NCBI GenBank assembly: GCA_963746885.1
Contig: CAVVDM010000012.1
Coordinates: 22,829-86,828 of the forward strand
DNA from: DATARH01 sp963746885
GTDB taxonomy: Bacteria > Pseudomonadota > Alphaproteobacteria > ATCC43930 > CGMCC-115725
DNA: 64,000 nucleotides
Reading direction: 5' to 3'
Shown one piece after another: positions 36,508 to 45,308 of this stretch (positions are counted from its first letter, which is position 1; the number at the start of each line of letters is the position of its first letter). The translations under genes were made by a program, and so were the position numbers. The notes below the pieces were generated by a model. It did no database searches, was not told the DNA's origin, and saw only the letters and a list, made by a program, of their open reading frames with translations.

Positions 36508-37890
36508 ATGGCGACGGCACGCACGACCGGCTTTCACCCGGGCCTTGTCGATCTCGCGACGGCGCAGGTCAGCCGCGAAATCTTTGTCAACGCGGAGATC
36601 TACGCCGAGGAGCAGGAGAAGATCTTCGCCCGCGCCTGGCTGTTCGTCGGGCATGAGAGCCAGATCCCCAACCCCGGCGACTATTTCGTGTCGTCGATGG
36701 GCGAGGAAGCGGTGATCCTGTGCCGCGACCGCGCCGGGGCGATCCACGTGTTTCTCAATTCGTGCCGGCATCGCGGCATGAAGGTGTGCCGCTACGACGA
36801 GGGCAACACGGCGGTCTTCACCTGCCCGTACCACGGCTGGAGCTACGGCACCGACGGCCGCCTCGTCGGCGTGCCCTATTTCCGCGAGGCGTATCACTCG
36901 CAGCTCGACCGCTCGCAATGGGGCCTCGTCGAGGTCGCGCAGTTGTGCAACTACAAGGGCGCGATCTGGGCCACCTGGGACGCGGCGGCGCCCTCCTTCC
37001 AGGAATACCTGGGCGACTTCACCCGCTATCTCGACCTGCAGCTCGACGGCTGGGACGGCCGCGAGGGTCAGGCCGAGCTGCTGTGCGGCGTGCAGAAATG
37101 GCTGGTGCCGTGCAACTGGAAATTCCCGGCCGAGAATTTCAGCGGCGACACCTACCACAACATCAGCCATCGCTCGGTCGACCTCGCCGGCATCGGTCCG
37201 TCCGGCCGGAGCCGGCGCGACCTCGGCGAGCGCGATGTCAGCCGCAAGTTGCACGTCTGCATCCCCGACCGCGGCCACCAAACGATCCTCTACGTCATGC
37301 CGCAGGGCCAACAGACGCCGGTCGCCTACCAGAACGCGCCGGTGGTGTCGGAGTATTTCCGCCATTGCGAGGAGGAGAAGCGCCGCCGCCTCGGCGACAT
37401 GGCCCGCCTGGTCGGCGCGCCCGGCGAGATCTTCCCGAACACGGCGCTGTTGTCGCGCCAGCCGCGCACGATGGCGGTTTGGCATCCGCGCGGCCCCAAC
37501 CAGACCGAATGCTGGCGTTATTTCTTTGTCGACCGCGACGCGCCGCAGGAGGTCAAGGATTTCCTGCGCGACTATTACATCCGCTATTCCGGCCCGGCCG
37601 GCATGACCGAGCAGGACGACATGGAAAACTGGAACTACGCGCACGCCGCCAGCCGCGGCACGATCGCGCGGCGCTATCCCTACACCTACGAGCAGGGCAT
37701 CGGGACGGCGGTACAGGATTACGAGTTCCAGGGCATCCGGGTGCCGGGCGACGTGATCGACATCACCGAGGTGCAATCGAGCGAGCAGCCGATGCGCAAC
37801 CTCTATCGCCGCTGGGCCGAGTTCATGGCCGCCGACAGTTGGGACCAGCTCGCCACTTGGCGCCATAACGACCGCGCCGCGGCGGAGTGA
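36508..37890 (+). CDS. Rieske aromatic-ring-hydroxylating dioxygenase alpha subunit
   Basis: A 460-residue catalytic subunit. The Rieske 2Fe-2S ligands are in NSCRHRGMKVCRY and FTCPYHGWSYG. The mononuclear iron site is in NFSGDTYHNISHRS (D, H, H). It inserts O2 into an aromatic ring to give a cis-dihydrodiol, as in naphthalene, biphenyl or phenylpropionate dioxygenases. No ferredoxin or reductase gene is nearby, so electrons must come from components encoded elsewhere. The ring substrate cannot be predicted. Confidence 0.93.
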   Translation: MATARTTGFHPGLVDLATAQVSREIFVNAEIYAEEQEKIFARAWLFVGHESQIPNPGDYFVSSMGEEAVILCRDRAGAIHVFLNSCRHRGMKVCRYDEGNTAVFTCPYHGWSYGTDGRLVGVPYFREAYHSQLDRSQWGLVEVAQLCNYKGAIWATWDAAAPSFQEYLGDFTRYLDLQLDGWDGREGQAELLCGVQKWLVPCNWKFPAENFSGDTYHNISHRSVDLAGIGPSGRSRRDLGERDVSRKLHVCIPDRGHQTILYVMPQGQQTPVAYQNAPVVSEYFRHCEEEKRRRLGDMARLVGAPGEIFPNTALLSRQPRTMAVWHPRGPNQTECWRYFFVDRDAPQEVKDFLRDYYIRYSGPAGMTEQDDMENWNYAHAASRGTIARRYPYTYEQGIGTAVQDYEFQGIRVPGDVIDITEVQSSEQPMRNLYRRWAEFMAADSWDQLATWRHNDRAAAE

Positions 37891-37891
37891 A

Positions 37892-38098
37892 ATGAGCGAT
37901 CCGATCAACGTCCGCACGCTGGCGCCCGGCACGCAGGTAACGCTGACGGACGGCGCCGTCGCCGAGGTGGTGGCGAACCCAGAGGACGGCGTGTGGCTGT
38001 TCGCGCGCTATGTGTCCTCGCCGCGCGACCCGGCCCTGGTCGGCCAGGAAGACATGATCTTCGCGCAGGATGTCGTCGCGGCGCGCGCGCCGGGCTGA
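37892..38098 (+). CDS. Small protein in dioxygenase operon, unknown function
   Basis: 68 residues (MSDPINVRTLAPGTQVTLTD), starting one base after the alpha-subunit stop, so almost certainly co-expressed. It looks like a small beta-rich domain (VAEVVANPEDGVWLFARYV). It has no cysteines, so it is not a ferredoxin. No family recognised. Confidence 0.7.
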   Translation: MSDPINVRTLAPGTQVTLTDGAVAEVVANPEDGVWLFARYVSSPRDPALVGQEDMIFAQDVVAARAPG

Positions 38099-38118
38099 CG
38101 CGAGGGGCGGCCCGAGGC

Positions 38119-38898
38119 TCAGGCGAAGGCGGCGGCGCGCGCCTTTTCGCGCCGTTGCCGCAGCCAGTCGTACCATGGTGCCATGCCGGCGCCGGTGCGG
38201 GCGGAGACCTGCAACAGCGCGGCGGCGGGGTTGATCGCGCGGAGACTGGCGACGGCACGGTCCACCGCGAAATCGAGATGCGGCAACAGGTCGATCTTGT
38301 TGAGCAGCACGAGGTCGGCGGCGCGGAACATGTGCGGATATTTGACCGGCTTGTCCTCGCCCTCGGTGACCGAGAAGACGACCACGCGGGCATGCTCGCC
38401 GAGGTCGAACAGCGCGGGGCAGACGAGGTTGCCGACATTCTCGATGATGATCACGGCGCCGACCGGCGGGCGCAACTCGGCGAGCGCGCGCGCCATCATC
38501 TCCGCGTCGAGATGGCAGCCGGCGCCGGTGTTGATCTGTACGACCGGGGCTCCGGCGGCGCGGATGCGCTCGGAATCGTTGGCGCTCGCCTGGTCGCCCT
38601 CGATGATTTGGAGCGGCAATTCGCCGCCAAAATCGGCAATCGTGCGTTCGATCAGGCTGGTTTTGCCGGCCCCCGGCGCGCTCATCAGGTTGAGTGCGAG
38701 GATCTCGCGGCCGGCGAACCAGGCGCGGTTGCGCTCGGCCAGCGCGTCGTTCCTGGCGAGCAGGCGCGCCTCGATGTCGATGACATTCGGCACCCGGGGC
38801 GGATGGTCGTGATCGTGATCGTGATCGTGATCGTGATCGTGGTCGTGGCGATGGAGCATGGTGCCGCGCTCGTTGCCGCAGCCGCAGATCGCGCACAT
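38119..38898 (-). CDS. hypB: Hydrogenase nickel-incorporation GTPase HypB
   Basis: Inserts nickel into [NiFe]-hydrogenase using GTP. ATG 38898 overlaps the hypA stop and starts MCAICGCG, the high-affinity metal-binding CxxCxC. A His/Asp run of about seven HD pairs follows near residue 18, a nickel-storage feature. The GTPase parts are NLMSAPGAGKTSLIERT (P-loop), the GCHLDAEM metal site at the dimer interface, and LLNKIDLLP. It is the last gene of the hyp operon. Confidence 0.95.
   Translation of the reverse strand: MCAICGCGNERGTMLHRHDHDHDHDHDHDHDHPPRVPNVIDIEARLLARNDALAERNRAWFAGREILALNLMSAPGAGKTSLIERTIADFGGELPLQIIEGDQASANDSERIRAAGAPVVQINTGAGCHLDAEMMARALAELRPPVGAVIIIENVGNLVCPALFDLGEHARVVVFSVTEGEDKPVKYPHMFRAADLVLLNKIDLLPHLDFAVDRAVASLRAINPAAALLQVSARTGAGMAPWYDWLRQRREKARAAAFA
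38803..38847. repeat. Hexanucleotide microsatellite in hypB
   Basis: Tandem gtgatc units, seven or so, encode the alternating His-Asp tract of HypB on the minus strand. The perfect hexamer repeats make the tract prone to length change without loss of frame. Confidence 0.85.
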
Positions 38899-39236
38899 CA
38901 GCCTGCCTCCGCCAGTTCGATGCTTTGGACCAGCAATTCCTCCCCCGCCAGCCGCGTCAACGCATAGGAGCCGCAGGCGCAGCGGGTCAACAGGTCGGGC
39001 GTGGCGAATTCCGCGCCGCATTCGTCGCAGCGGGCATGGCCCGCGGGCTCGACGATGTCGAGCGCCGCGCCGGCGAGGGCGGTGCCGGGCGCCACCGCGT
39101 CAAACGCGAAGGAGACTGCCGCGGCCGAGACCCCCGACAGGGCGCCGATGACCAGCGTCACGCGCGCGACGCGCTGCCCTCGCGCCGCCTCGGCGGCGGT
39201 CGCGATGATGGTGCGCGTCAGCGCCAGTTCGTGCAT
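38898..39236 (-). CDS. hypA: Hydrogenase maturation nickel metallochaperone HypA
   Basis: 112 residues. The nickel site is the N-terminal MHELAL. The zinc site uses cysteines in CDECGAEF and RCACGSY. It works with HypB to load nickel into the hydrogenase large subunit. Stop and hypB start overlap. It lies ten bases after hypE. Confidence 0.93.
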   Translation of the reverse strand: MHELALTRTIIATAAEAARGQRVARVTLVIGALSGVSAAAVSFAFDAVAPGTALAGAALDIVEPAGHARCDECGAEFATPDLLTRCACGSYALTRLAGEELLVQSIELAEAG

Positions 39237-39245
39237 CCCCCGGCC

Positions 39246-40271
39246 TTAACAGATACGCGGCAACTGCTCGCCGACCAGCATGTCGACGATACGCTGGCCG
39301 CCGAACGCGGTGCGCATCGTCACTCGGCCGGGCTCGCCGCACCTGACCCGGCCGATGACCGCGGCGTGACGCCCGAGCGGGTCGCCGCGCAGCGCGGCGA
39401 GCGCGGCCTCGCTTTGCGCGGGCGGAACGACCGCGACGATCTTGCCCTCGTTGGCGAGATAGAGCGGGTCGAGCCCGAGGATTTCGCAAAAGCCCCGAAC
39501 CGCCTCGCGCAGCGGCGTCGCGTTCTCGTCGATCTCGATCGCGACCTGCGACGCCAGCGCAATCTCGTTGAGCACGGTCGCGACCCCGCCGCGCGTCGGG
39601 TCGCGGATGAAGCGCGTATCGGGCGCGGCTTCGAGCAGGCGAGCGACCAGCCGATGGAGCGCGGCGCAATCGCTGGCGATCGGGGTGTCGAGCGCGAATT
39701 CGCCGCGCGCCGCGAGGATCGCCGCGCCGTGGTCGCCGAGCCAGCCATTGACCAGCACCGCGTCGTCGGGCGCGGCGCGGTGCGCACCGAGGTCGACGCC
39801 GGGCGCAATGACCCCGACCCCGGCGGTGGTGACGAACAGCTTGTCGCAGGCGCCCTTTGGCACGACCTTGGTGTCGCCGGTAGCGATCGCGACGCCGGCC
39901 TCGCGCGCCGCCCGCGCCATCGATAACGCCACCTCGCGCAGCCGCTCGATCGCGAAGCCCTCCTCGATGATGACGGCGCAGGACAGATAAAGTGGCAGCG
40001 CGCCGCCGACTGCGAGGTCGTTGACCGTGCCGTTGACCGCGAGCGTGCCGATGTCGCCGCCGGGGAAGAACAGCGGATCGACGACGTAGGAATCGGTCGT
40101 GAAGGCGAGGCGGTCGCCGTGCGCGGCGAGCGCCGCCATGTTGAGCCGGGCCTGGTCGTCGAGCGGCATCAGCGCCGGGTTGTCGAAGGCGCGGACAAAG
40201 ATCTCCTCGATCAAATCCTTCATGGCCTTGCCGCCGCCGCCATGGGCCAGCGTCACGACCGGGCCGCTCAT
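39246..40271 (-). CDS. hypE: Hydrogenase expression/formation protein HypE
   Basis: Makes the CN ligand of the active-site iron by ATP-dependent dehydration of a C-terminal thiocarboxamide. It opens MSGPVVTLAHGGGGKAM and ends PRIC, with the essential C-terminal Cys. FIRDPTRGGVATVLNEIA is the PurM-like ATP-binding signature. GTP-free start at ATG 40271 overlaps the hypD stop (ATGA); a longer start at 40403 would run deep into hypD and is unlikely. Confidence 0.95.
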   Translation of the reverse strand: MSGPVVTLAHGGGGKAMKDLIEEIFVRAFDNPALMPLDDQARLNMAALAAHGDRLAFTTDSYVVDPLFFPGGDIGTLAVNGTVNDLAVGGALPLYLSCAVIIEEGFAIERLREVALSMARAAREAGVAIATGDTKVVPKGACDKLFVTTAGVGVIAPGVDLGAHRAAPDDAVLVNGWLGDHGAAILAARGEFALDTPIASDCAALHRLVARLLEAAPDTRFIRDPTRGGVATVLNEIALASQVAIEIDENATPLREAVRGFCEILGLDPLYLANEGKIVAVVPPAQSEAALAALRGDPLGRHAAVIGRVRCGEPGRVTMRTAFGGQRIVDMLVGEQLPRIC

Positions 40272-41395
40272 GCCGCGCCCGCCTTCTTCGGCCGCATGCC
40301 GCCATAGCGGTAATGCGCGGCGCAGGCGCCCTCCGACGACACCATCAGCGCGCCGATCGGCTGCTCGGGCGTGCAGGATATGCCGAACAGCTTGCACTGC
40401 CACGGCTTGAGGACGCCCTTCAGGACTTCACCGCACTGGCAGGAGGTGGGGTCGGCGATGCGGGCGCCCGGCATGGCGAATTTGCGCTCGGCGTCGAAGG
40501 CGGCATAGCGCTCGCGGATGCGAATGCCGGAATGGTCGATCGAGCCGAGGCCGCGCCACTCGAAGAATTCGCGCAATTCGTAGACCTGCGCGACGGCGCG
40601 CAGGGCCGGCGTGTTGCCGGCGTCGGGCACCACCCGAGCGTACTGGTTTTCAACTTCGCAGCGCCCCTCGTCGAGCTGGCGCAGCACCATCCACAGCGAT
40701 TGCAGGATGTCCAACGGCTCAAAGCCCGAGATGACCAGCGGCTTCCGGTAACGCTCGGCAATGAAGCGGAACGGTGCGGCGCCGACCACCATCGACACGT
40801 GCCCGGGACCCAAAAATCCGTCGATCTGCATGTCCGGGCTGTCGAGCACCGCCTTGATGGTCGGCACGATCGTGATGTGGTTGCAGAATACCGAGAAGTT
40901 GCGCAGCCCCTCGGCCTCGGCGTGCAGGATGGTCAGCGCGGTTGCCGGCATCGTCGTCTCGAAGCCGAGCGCGAAAAACACCACCGCGCGCTCCGGGTTG
41001 GCGCGCGCGAGGGCCAGCGCATCGAGCGGCGAATAGACCATGCGTATGTCGGCGCCGTCAGCCCTCGCCTGCAACAGGCTCTTGCGCGAGCCCGGCACGC
41101 GCATCGCGTCGCCGAACGTCGCGAAGATCACCTCGGGCCGCTCGGCAATCGCCAGGGCATCGTCGACCCGCCCGATCGGCAAGACGCAGACCGGGCAGCC
41201 GGGGCCGTGGATCAGCTCGACCGCGTCGGGCAACATATCCTCGATGCCGTAGCGGAAGATCGCATGGGTGTGGCCGCCGCATACCTCCATGACGCGCAAC
41301 GCCCGCGCGCCGCGGCGCCGCGCCAGCAGCCGCTCGATCTCGGCGATCAGCGCCTCGGCTTTGCCGCGGTCGCGGAATTCGTCGGCATATTTCAC
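40268..41395 (-). CDS. hypD: Hydrogenase formation protein HypD
   Basis: 4Fe-4S scaffold protein where the Fe(CN)2CO unit is assembled with HypC. The motifs are MEVCGGHTHAIFRYGI, IHGPGCPVCVLPIGR and GFLGPGHVSMVVG, plus C-terminal cysteines in DPTSCQCGEVLKGVL and FGISCTPEQP. It begins with GTG 41395 overlapping the stop of a small upstream frame (GTGA). Length 375 is standard. Its usual partner HypC is not encoded in the window. Confidence 0.95.
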   Translation of the reverse strand: MKYADEFRDRGKAEALIAEIERLLARRRGARALRVMEVCGGHTHAIFRYGIEDMLPDAVELIHGPGCPVCVLPIGRVDDALAIAERPEVIFATFGDAMRVPGSRKSLLQARADGADIRMVYSPLDALALARANPERAVVFFALGFETTMPATALTILHAEAEGLRNFSVFCNHITIVPTIKAVLDSPDMQIDGFLGPGHVSMVVGAAPFRFIAERYRKPLVISGFEPLDILQSLWMVLRQLDEGRCEVENQYARVVPDAGNTPALRAVAQVYELREFFEWRGLGSIDHSGIRIRERYAAFDAERKFAMPGARIADPTSCQCGEVLKGVLKPWQCKLFGISCTPEQPIGALMVSSEGACAAHYRYGGMRPKKAGAA

Positions 41396-41634
41396 GGGTT
41401 GCGCCCGCTCGCCGCGGCGCCGCGATCGTCAGCCGGCAGCGTGTGCACGAGGTCCCACAACGCGGGCGCGGTGAACCCGCACCAGCGACCCGAACAGCAG
41501 TCGCCGGAATGCCGCTGGCACGCCGGGGCAGCGAGCCCTACGCCGCCGGTGGCCACACCATTGGTGCGCTGGGGGGCGCGATACAATGCAGCGGTTGTAG
41601 ACGCGGCCTCCGTTGCTTTGGCAAAATGAAGCAT
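41392..41634 (-). CDS. Small Cys-containing ORF coupled to hypD, unknown
   Basis: An 80-residue frame whose stop overlaps the hypD GTG. It sits where hypC is often found but lacks the HypC start MC(L/I)xxP. Its C-terminal half has four cysteines (PACQRHSGDCCSGRWCGF) and a tryptophan-rich segment (ALWDLVHTLPADD). The codon pattern in the first third looks unlike a gene, so the true start may be later. I do not recognise it. Confidence 0.4.
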   Translation of the reverse strand: MLHFAKATEAASTTAALYRAPQRTNGVATGGVGLAAPACQRHSGDCCSGRWCGFTAPALWDLVHTLPADDRGAAASGRNP

Positions 41635-42104
41635 ATTTTACAGTTGCGGTCGCGGCGGTAGGCGGGGGGCGGTCATTGACGTCTGCAATGTCTGTTGATT
41701 CGCGCTATGGCGCCGGGGATGACGATCACGGTGCAATACCACGATAAGGGTTATCGGAAAGATGCTTAATTTTTGCTCGTTCATGCAGGTCGAGCGGCTC
41801 GCGCGACGGGTCCGGCCCGGCCGTCGCTGCGCCGCCCGGCTGCGTCCATCCAGGTCGGGCTCGCAACCCGGCCTCGCGCGCGTGCGGGCTCTGAGGTAGC
41901 GACTCACTACCTTGGAAGGGGTGCCTTTTAATCGTTTTTTAAAGTAGCCCGTCTAAATTCTCAACGATGCGATGGGGTGGTTTGGATGTTGGTGGCAGCG
42001 ATCGAAAGGGGGTGCCGAGCCTGGCCATGGTCACGAAGCTGTCTCGGCTCGGCCGATGATCCGGATATGGGCTTGCCATCTGAGGGGCGCACGTCGTGCC
42101 GGCC
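41635..42104. other. Non-coding stretch between hyp operon and Tad genes
   Basis: About 470 bases with no supported gene. It includes AT-rich patches at about 41600-41640, 41730-41790 and 41910-41950. It should hold promoters for the leftward hyp operon and the rightward tadE-tadG pair, but I see no convincing boxes. Confidence 0.4.
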
Positions 42105-42551
42105 ATGAAGCGCCTGATGATCAATCTGGTGAAGGACCGGGGCGGCGCCACCGCAATCGAATTCGCCTTCGTCGCACCGCTGCTGCTGCTGATGATTGTC
42201 GGTGCGGCGCAGTTTGGCATCACGTTGAACAATTACATCGAGCTGACCGAGGCTGTCAGCAGCGGTGCGCGCACCCTTTCCGTCAGTCGTGGCAGCACGG
42301 CCCCCTACAGCACCACCGTAACCCAGATGCAGTCCTCGGCATCAGCTCTGGCCTCGAAGAATCTGAAGATCACGATAACCGTCAATGGCACGGCCTGCAC
42401 CAGCGACTCGACCTGCTCGACAGCATTGACCAGCGCGGCGGGACAACCCGCGGCGGTGGCGGCGACATACCCGTGCAAACTCGTCGTGATGGGACACGAT
42501 TTCGCACCCAATTGCACCCTGTCATCGACAACCACGGAGCGCGTCGAATGA
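42105..42551 (+). CDS. TadE-like pilus assembly pseudopilin
   Basis: About 148 residues. The N-terminal GGATAIEFAFVAPLLLLMIVG is the TadE-type signal, with the conserved Glu after the prepilin-peptidase site, followed by a hydrophobic helix. Cys residues in the C-terminal half (TACTSDSTCS) probably pair outside the membrane. A GTG three codons earlier (42096) is an alternative start. The stop overlaps the tadG start. Confidence 0.8.
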   Translation: MKRLMINLVKDRGGATAIEFAFVAPLLLLMIVGAAQFGITLNNYIELTEAVSSGARTLSVSRGSTAPYSTTVTQMQSSASALASKNLKITITVNGTACTSDSTCSTALTSAAGQPAAVAATYPCKLVVMGHDFAPNCTLSSTTTERVE

Positions 42552-43875
42552 GTTCGCACATGAAATCGTTTTTGCGCCGCTTGCATGGCGATCGGCGCGG
42601 CGCTGCGGCCGTCCTGGTGGCGATCGCGTCGACGGCGATCATCGGCTTTGGCGCGGCCGTCGTCGATATCGGCTACGTCTATCACGTTCGCCAGAAGCTG
42701 CAGGCGGCGGTCGACGTGGCGGCATTGGCCGGCGCCATGGACATCAACAACGGCACGAAGGGCCAGGCGATCACCACCGCGACCACGTACAGCTCGGTGA
42801 AGGGCGGCTTGAACGCCGACCCGAACGTGACGGCGACGATGGTGAGCGGCTACCCTGTGCTGAAATGCTTCTCGAGCACCGGGATCTCCTGCACCGGGGC
42901 GGATTCGGCGAACGCCATCATCGTCAAGGAGCAGGCGACCGTCTCGTTGTTCTTTGCGCGCATCTTCGGCCGGAAGTCGCTGACCGTCACGGCGACTGCG
43001 GTGGCGGGGAGCGGCGGCGGCAAGGCCCCGAGCACCGACATCATGGTCATCCTCGATGCGACCGGCTCGATGGGTCAGACTGACAGCGACGCGAGCGATC
43101 CCGCCTGCAAAAACCAGACCCGGGAGCAATGCGCGCTGCTCGGCGTCCAGAATTTGCTGGCCGGGTTCACCCCGCCGACACAGCAGGTCGGTCTGATGAC
43201 GTTCCCGGGCTATACGTCGGCCAAAACCGCGGCGCATCAATATTGCCACGGCGGTTCCCCGTCACGGAGTGATCTCCAGAACTACAGCAAATCGCCCGTC
43301 TATCAGATTGTCGGGCTGTCGAACGACTACAAGACCGGCTCGGGTAGCGTCAACCAGGGCTCCGACCTGGCCAAGGCCGCTGGCGAAATCAACGGCTGCA
43401 TCGGCATCAAGGCCTTCGGCGGCGAGTCGGCACGTATTACGCCGACGCCATAACGGCCGCAAACACCTATCTGACGGCCAACGCAACCGGCGCCAACAAG
43501 ATGATCATTCTGCTGAGCGACGGCGACGCGAACCGCTTGGCGAACATGGGCAGTGGCGAATGCCAGGCGGGGGTGAACGCCGCGGCCGCTGCCCAGAAGG
43601 CCGGCATAACCGTCGTCGCGATCGCCTATGGCTCGCCGACCTCGGGCACCTGCGACACGGACAGCGGGTTGCAGGCCTGCACGGCGATGCAGCAAATGGC
43701 GCGCGACGCCAACGGCACGGGCCCCTCGTCGAAATGGTTCTATTCGGACGACCAGGGAAAGGGCGCGTGCCTCTCGGGAACGAATACCGTGACCGATTTG
43801 AGTGGCATCTTCGGAAAGATTGGCGGCAGCGTCACGAGCGGCGGGGCGCGCCTGCTGCCGTTGAACACGACCTGA
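42548..43875 (+). CDS. TadG-like protein with von Willebrand factor A domain, one frameshift
   Basis: The N-terminal RRGAAAVLVAIASTAIIGFG is the Flp/TadG membrane segment. A vWA domain follows, with the MIDAS motif DATGSMGQTD near residue 170 and a later LLSDGDAN. The frame breaks at about 43431; adding one G in the run tcggc gives ESGTYYADAITAANTYL and continues to the stop at 43875, about 440 residues. TadG-like proteins help anchor or display Tad pili. No other tad genes are close, so this is an orphan tadE-tadG pair. Confidence 0.82.
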
Positions 43876-43891
43876 CCCGCCGCGGCGCGAT

Positions 43892-43933
43892 CAGCCCCCG
43901 GAGCAGCCCCCCGACGGGCCGTTCCGGGGGCTG
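43892..43933. terminator. Strong hairpin after tadG
   Basis: cagcccccgga and tccgggggctg pair perfectly (11 bp) around a 20-base loop, 17 bases after the tadG stop. No T-run follows, so termination is probable but not certain. Confidence 0.6.
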
Positions 43934-44099
43934 TCCCGTTGCGGCAACAGCCGGGCGGTGCCGACGACAGCTCGGCCGTAAACCCGATGGCCCCGACCGC
44001 CGGCATGGTTTCCGGCAGAAGGCGGCCGCTCCCCATACCGTAAGTCCCGGCGGCCACGTCGCCGGATCGGAGTCCGCGGCTGCAACCCCCTTGAAATCA

Positions 44100-44185
44100 T
44101 GGTGCGGGTGAAGGGACTTGAACCCCCACTCCGTTGCCGGAAGCAGATTTTGAGTTTGCCGCGTCTGCCATTCCGCCACACCCGC
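44100..44185 (-). tRNA. tRNA-Leu (anticodon CAA)
   Basis: On the minus strand GCGGGTG at 44185 pairs with CACCCGC before the encoded ACCA ending at 44100. The anticodon loop reads CTCAAAA, anticodon CAA, which decodes UUG. A long variable arm (CTTCCGGCAACGGAG) is typical of tRNA-Leu, and the T-loop GGTTCAAGTCC is present. The anticodon stem GCAAA/TCTGC has one A-C mismatch. Confidence 0.95.
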
Positions 44186-44308
44186 ATCGATAACTTGGCC
44201 GCGTATCTCCGATCTTCGCTGCCGCTCCGCCGCGCCCGCTTATGCGCTGGGGGATTTTGCCGAGATGGTGCGGCCGGCGCAAGCCCGGCGGCAGCACCGC
44301 GGCAAGCG

Positions 44309-45214
44309 TCAGCCGTCGGCTGCCGCGGCGGCGGTCAGCAGCGCGCGGAACCAGGTCTGCGCGGGCTCGCCGGCGGCGCGGCGGTGCCAGGCCATCGAGA
44401 CGGTCATCGCGAAGTCGATCGGCAGCGGCAGGATCGCGATCTCGGCGGTGGCGGCGATCTGACGCGCGGTACGGCTCGGCACGGTGGCGACGAGGTCGCT
44501 GGCGGCTAGCGCGGCCGGCACTGCGAGATAGGTCGCGACCAGCAGCGCGAGGCGCCGCTTCAGCCCGAAATCGACGAGGATGCGGTCGAGCGCGCCCGAT
44601 GTCGCGCCGCGCGGCGAGACCAGCACATGGTGCTGCGCCGCATAGGCTTCGAGCGATAGGGGGCGCGAAGCGGCGGGATGGCTCCGGCGCATGACCACGA
44701 CGAACGGGTCGCGCAGCAACACCGCCTGCTCGATATGCGCCGGCAGGTTGCCGACATGGGCGACCGCAACATCGATCGCGCCGCGGTCGAGCTGCTCGGT
44801 AATGTCGGTGCCGCTCGCCGGCAGCAGCCGCAGGGTTGCCCCGGGCGCCTCGCGGGCAAACGCGCGGGCGAGCTGGCCGACCAGCGCGATCTCGGCGTAC
44901 TCGGCCATGCCGGCGGTGAAGATCGCAGGGCTGCGGGCCGGGTCGAACCCGGCGCCGAGGTTGAGGGCGGCCTCGATATGTTCGATCGCCGCGGTGATCA
45001 GCGGCGCGATCTCGCGGGCTCGCGCAGTTGGCTCCATGTGGGTCTGGGTGCGCACGAACAAATCGTCGGCGAAGAGGCTTCTGAGACGCGACAAGGCGTG
45101 GCTCATCGCGGGCTGTGACAAGCCGATGCGGCCGGCAGCGCGAGTGACGGCCCGCTCGTGCATCAGCGCGTCGAATGCCTTCAGGAGGTTGAGGTCGACC
45201 GCTCGAATATCCAT
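44309..45214 (-). CDS. LysR-family transcriptional regulator
   Basis: Start at 45214 gives MDIRAVDLNLLKAFDALMHE, the usual LysR opening; the HTH reads AVTRAAGRIGLSQPAMSHAL with SRLRSLFADDLFVR after it. The C-terminal part is a periplasmic-binding-like effector domain. The NodD/LinR-like subgroup regulates aromatic catabolism. It is divergent from the extradiol-cleavage operon, with an inverted repeat between the two, so it most likely controls that operon in response to an aromatic compound. Confidence 0.9.
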   Translation of the reverse strand: MDIRAVDLNLLKAFDALMHERAVTRAAGRIGLSQPAMSHALSRLRSLFADDLFVRTQTHMEPTARAREIAPLITAAIEHIEAALNLGAGFDPARSPAIFTAGMAEYAEIALVGQLARAFAREAPGATLRLLPASGTDITEQLDRGAIDVAVAHVGNLPAHIEQAVLLRDPFVVVMRRSHPAASRPLSLEAYAAQHHVLVSPRGATSGALDRILVDFGLKRRLALLVATYLAVPAALAASDLVATVPSRTARQIAATAEIAILPLPIDFAMTVSMAWHRRAAGEPAQTWFRALLTAAAAADG

Positions 45215-45234
45215 GGCCCGAATGGATGCCATAT

Positions 45235-45251
45235 TATCAATCGATTTGATA
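45235..45251. promoter_or_regulatory. Probable LysR-type operator
   Basis: TATCAATCGATTTGATA is a perfect 6-5-6 inverted repeat (TATCAA, TCGAT, TTGATA) in the 94-base gap between the divergent lysR and VOC genes. It fits the T-N11-A pattern of LysR-type binding sites and stands out as AT-rich against the background. Confidence 0.65.
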
Positions 45252-45308
45252 GATGGCGGCGCGCGCCTCACTATCACCGGCATCGACCCAGTCACGGAGC
45301 GAAGTACC

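Noticed and set aside
41392..41634. Calling the frame upstream of hypD hypC
   Set aside because: No MC(L/I)xxP start and no similarity to HypC; listed as unknown instead.
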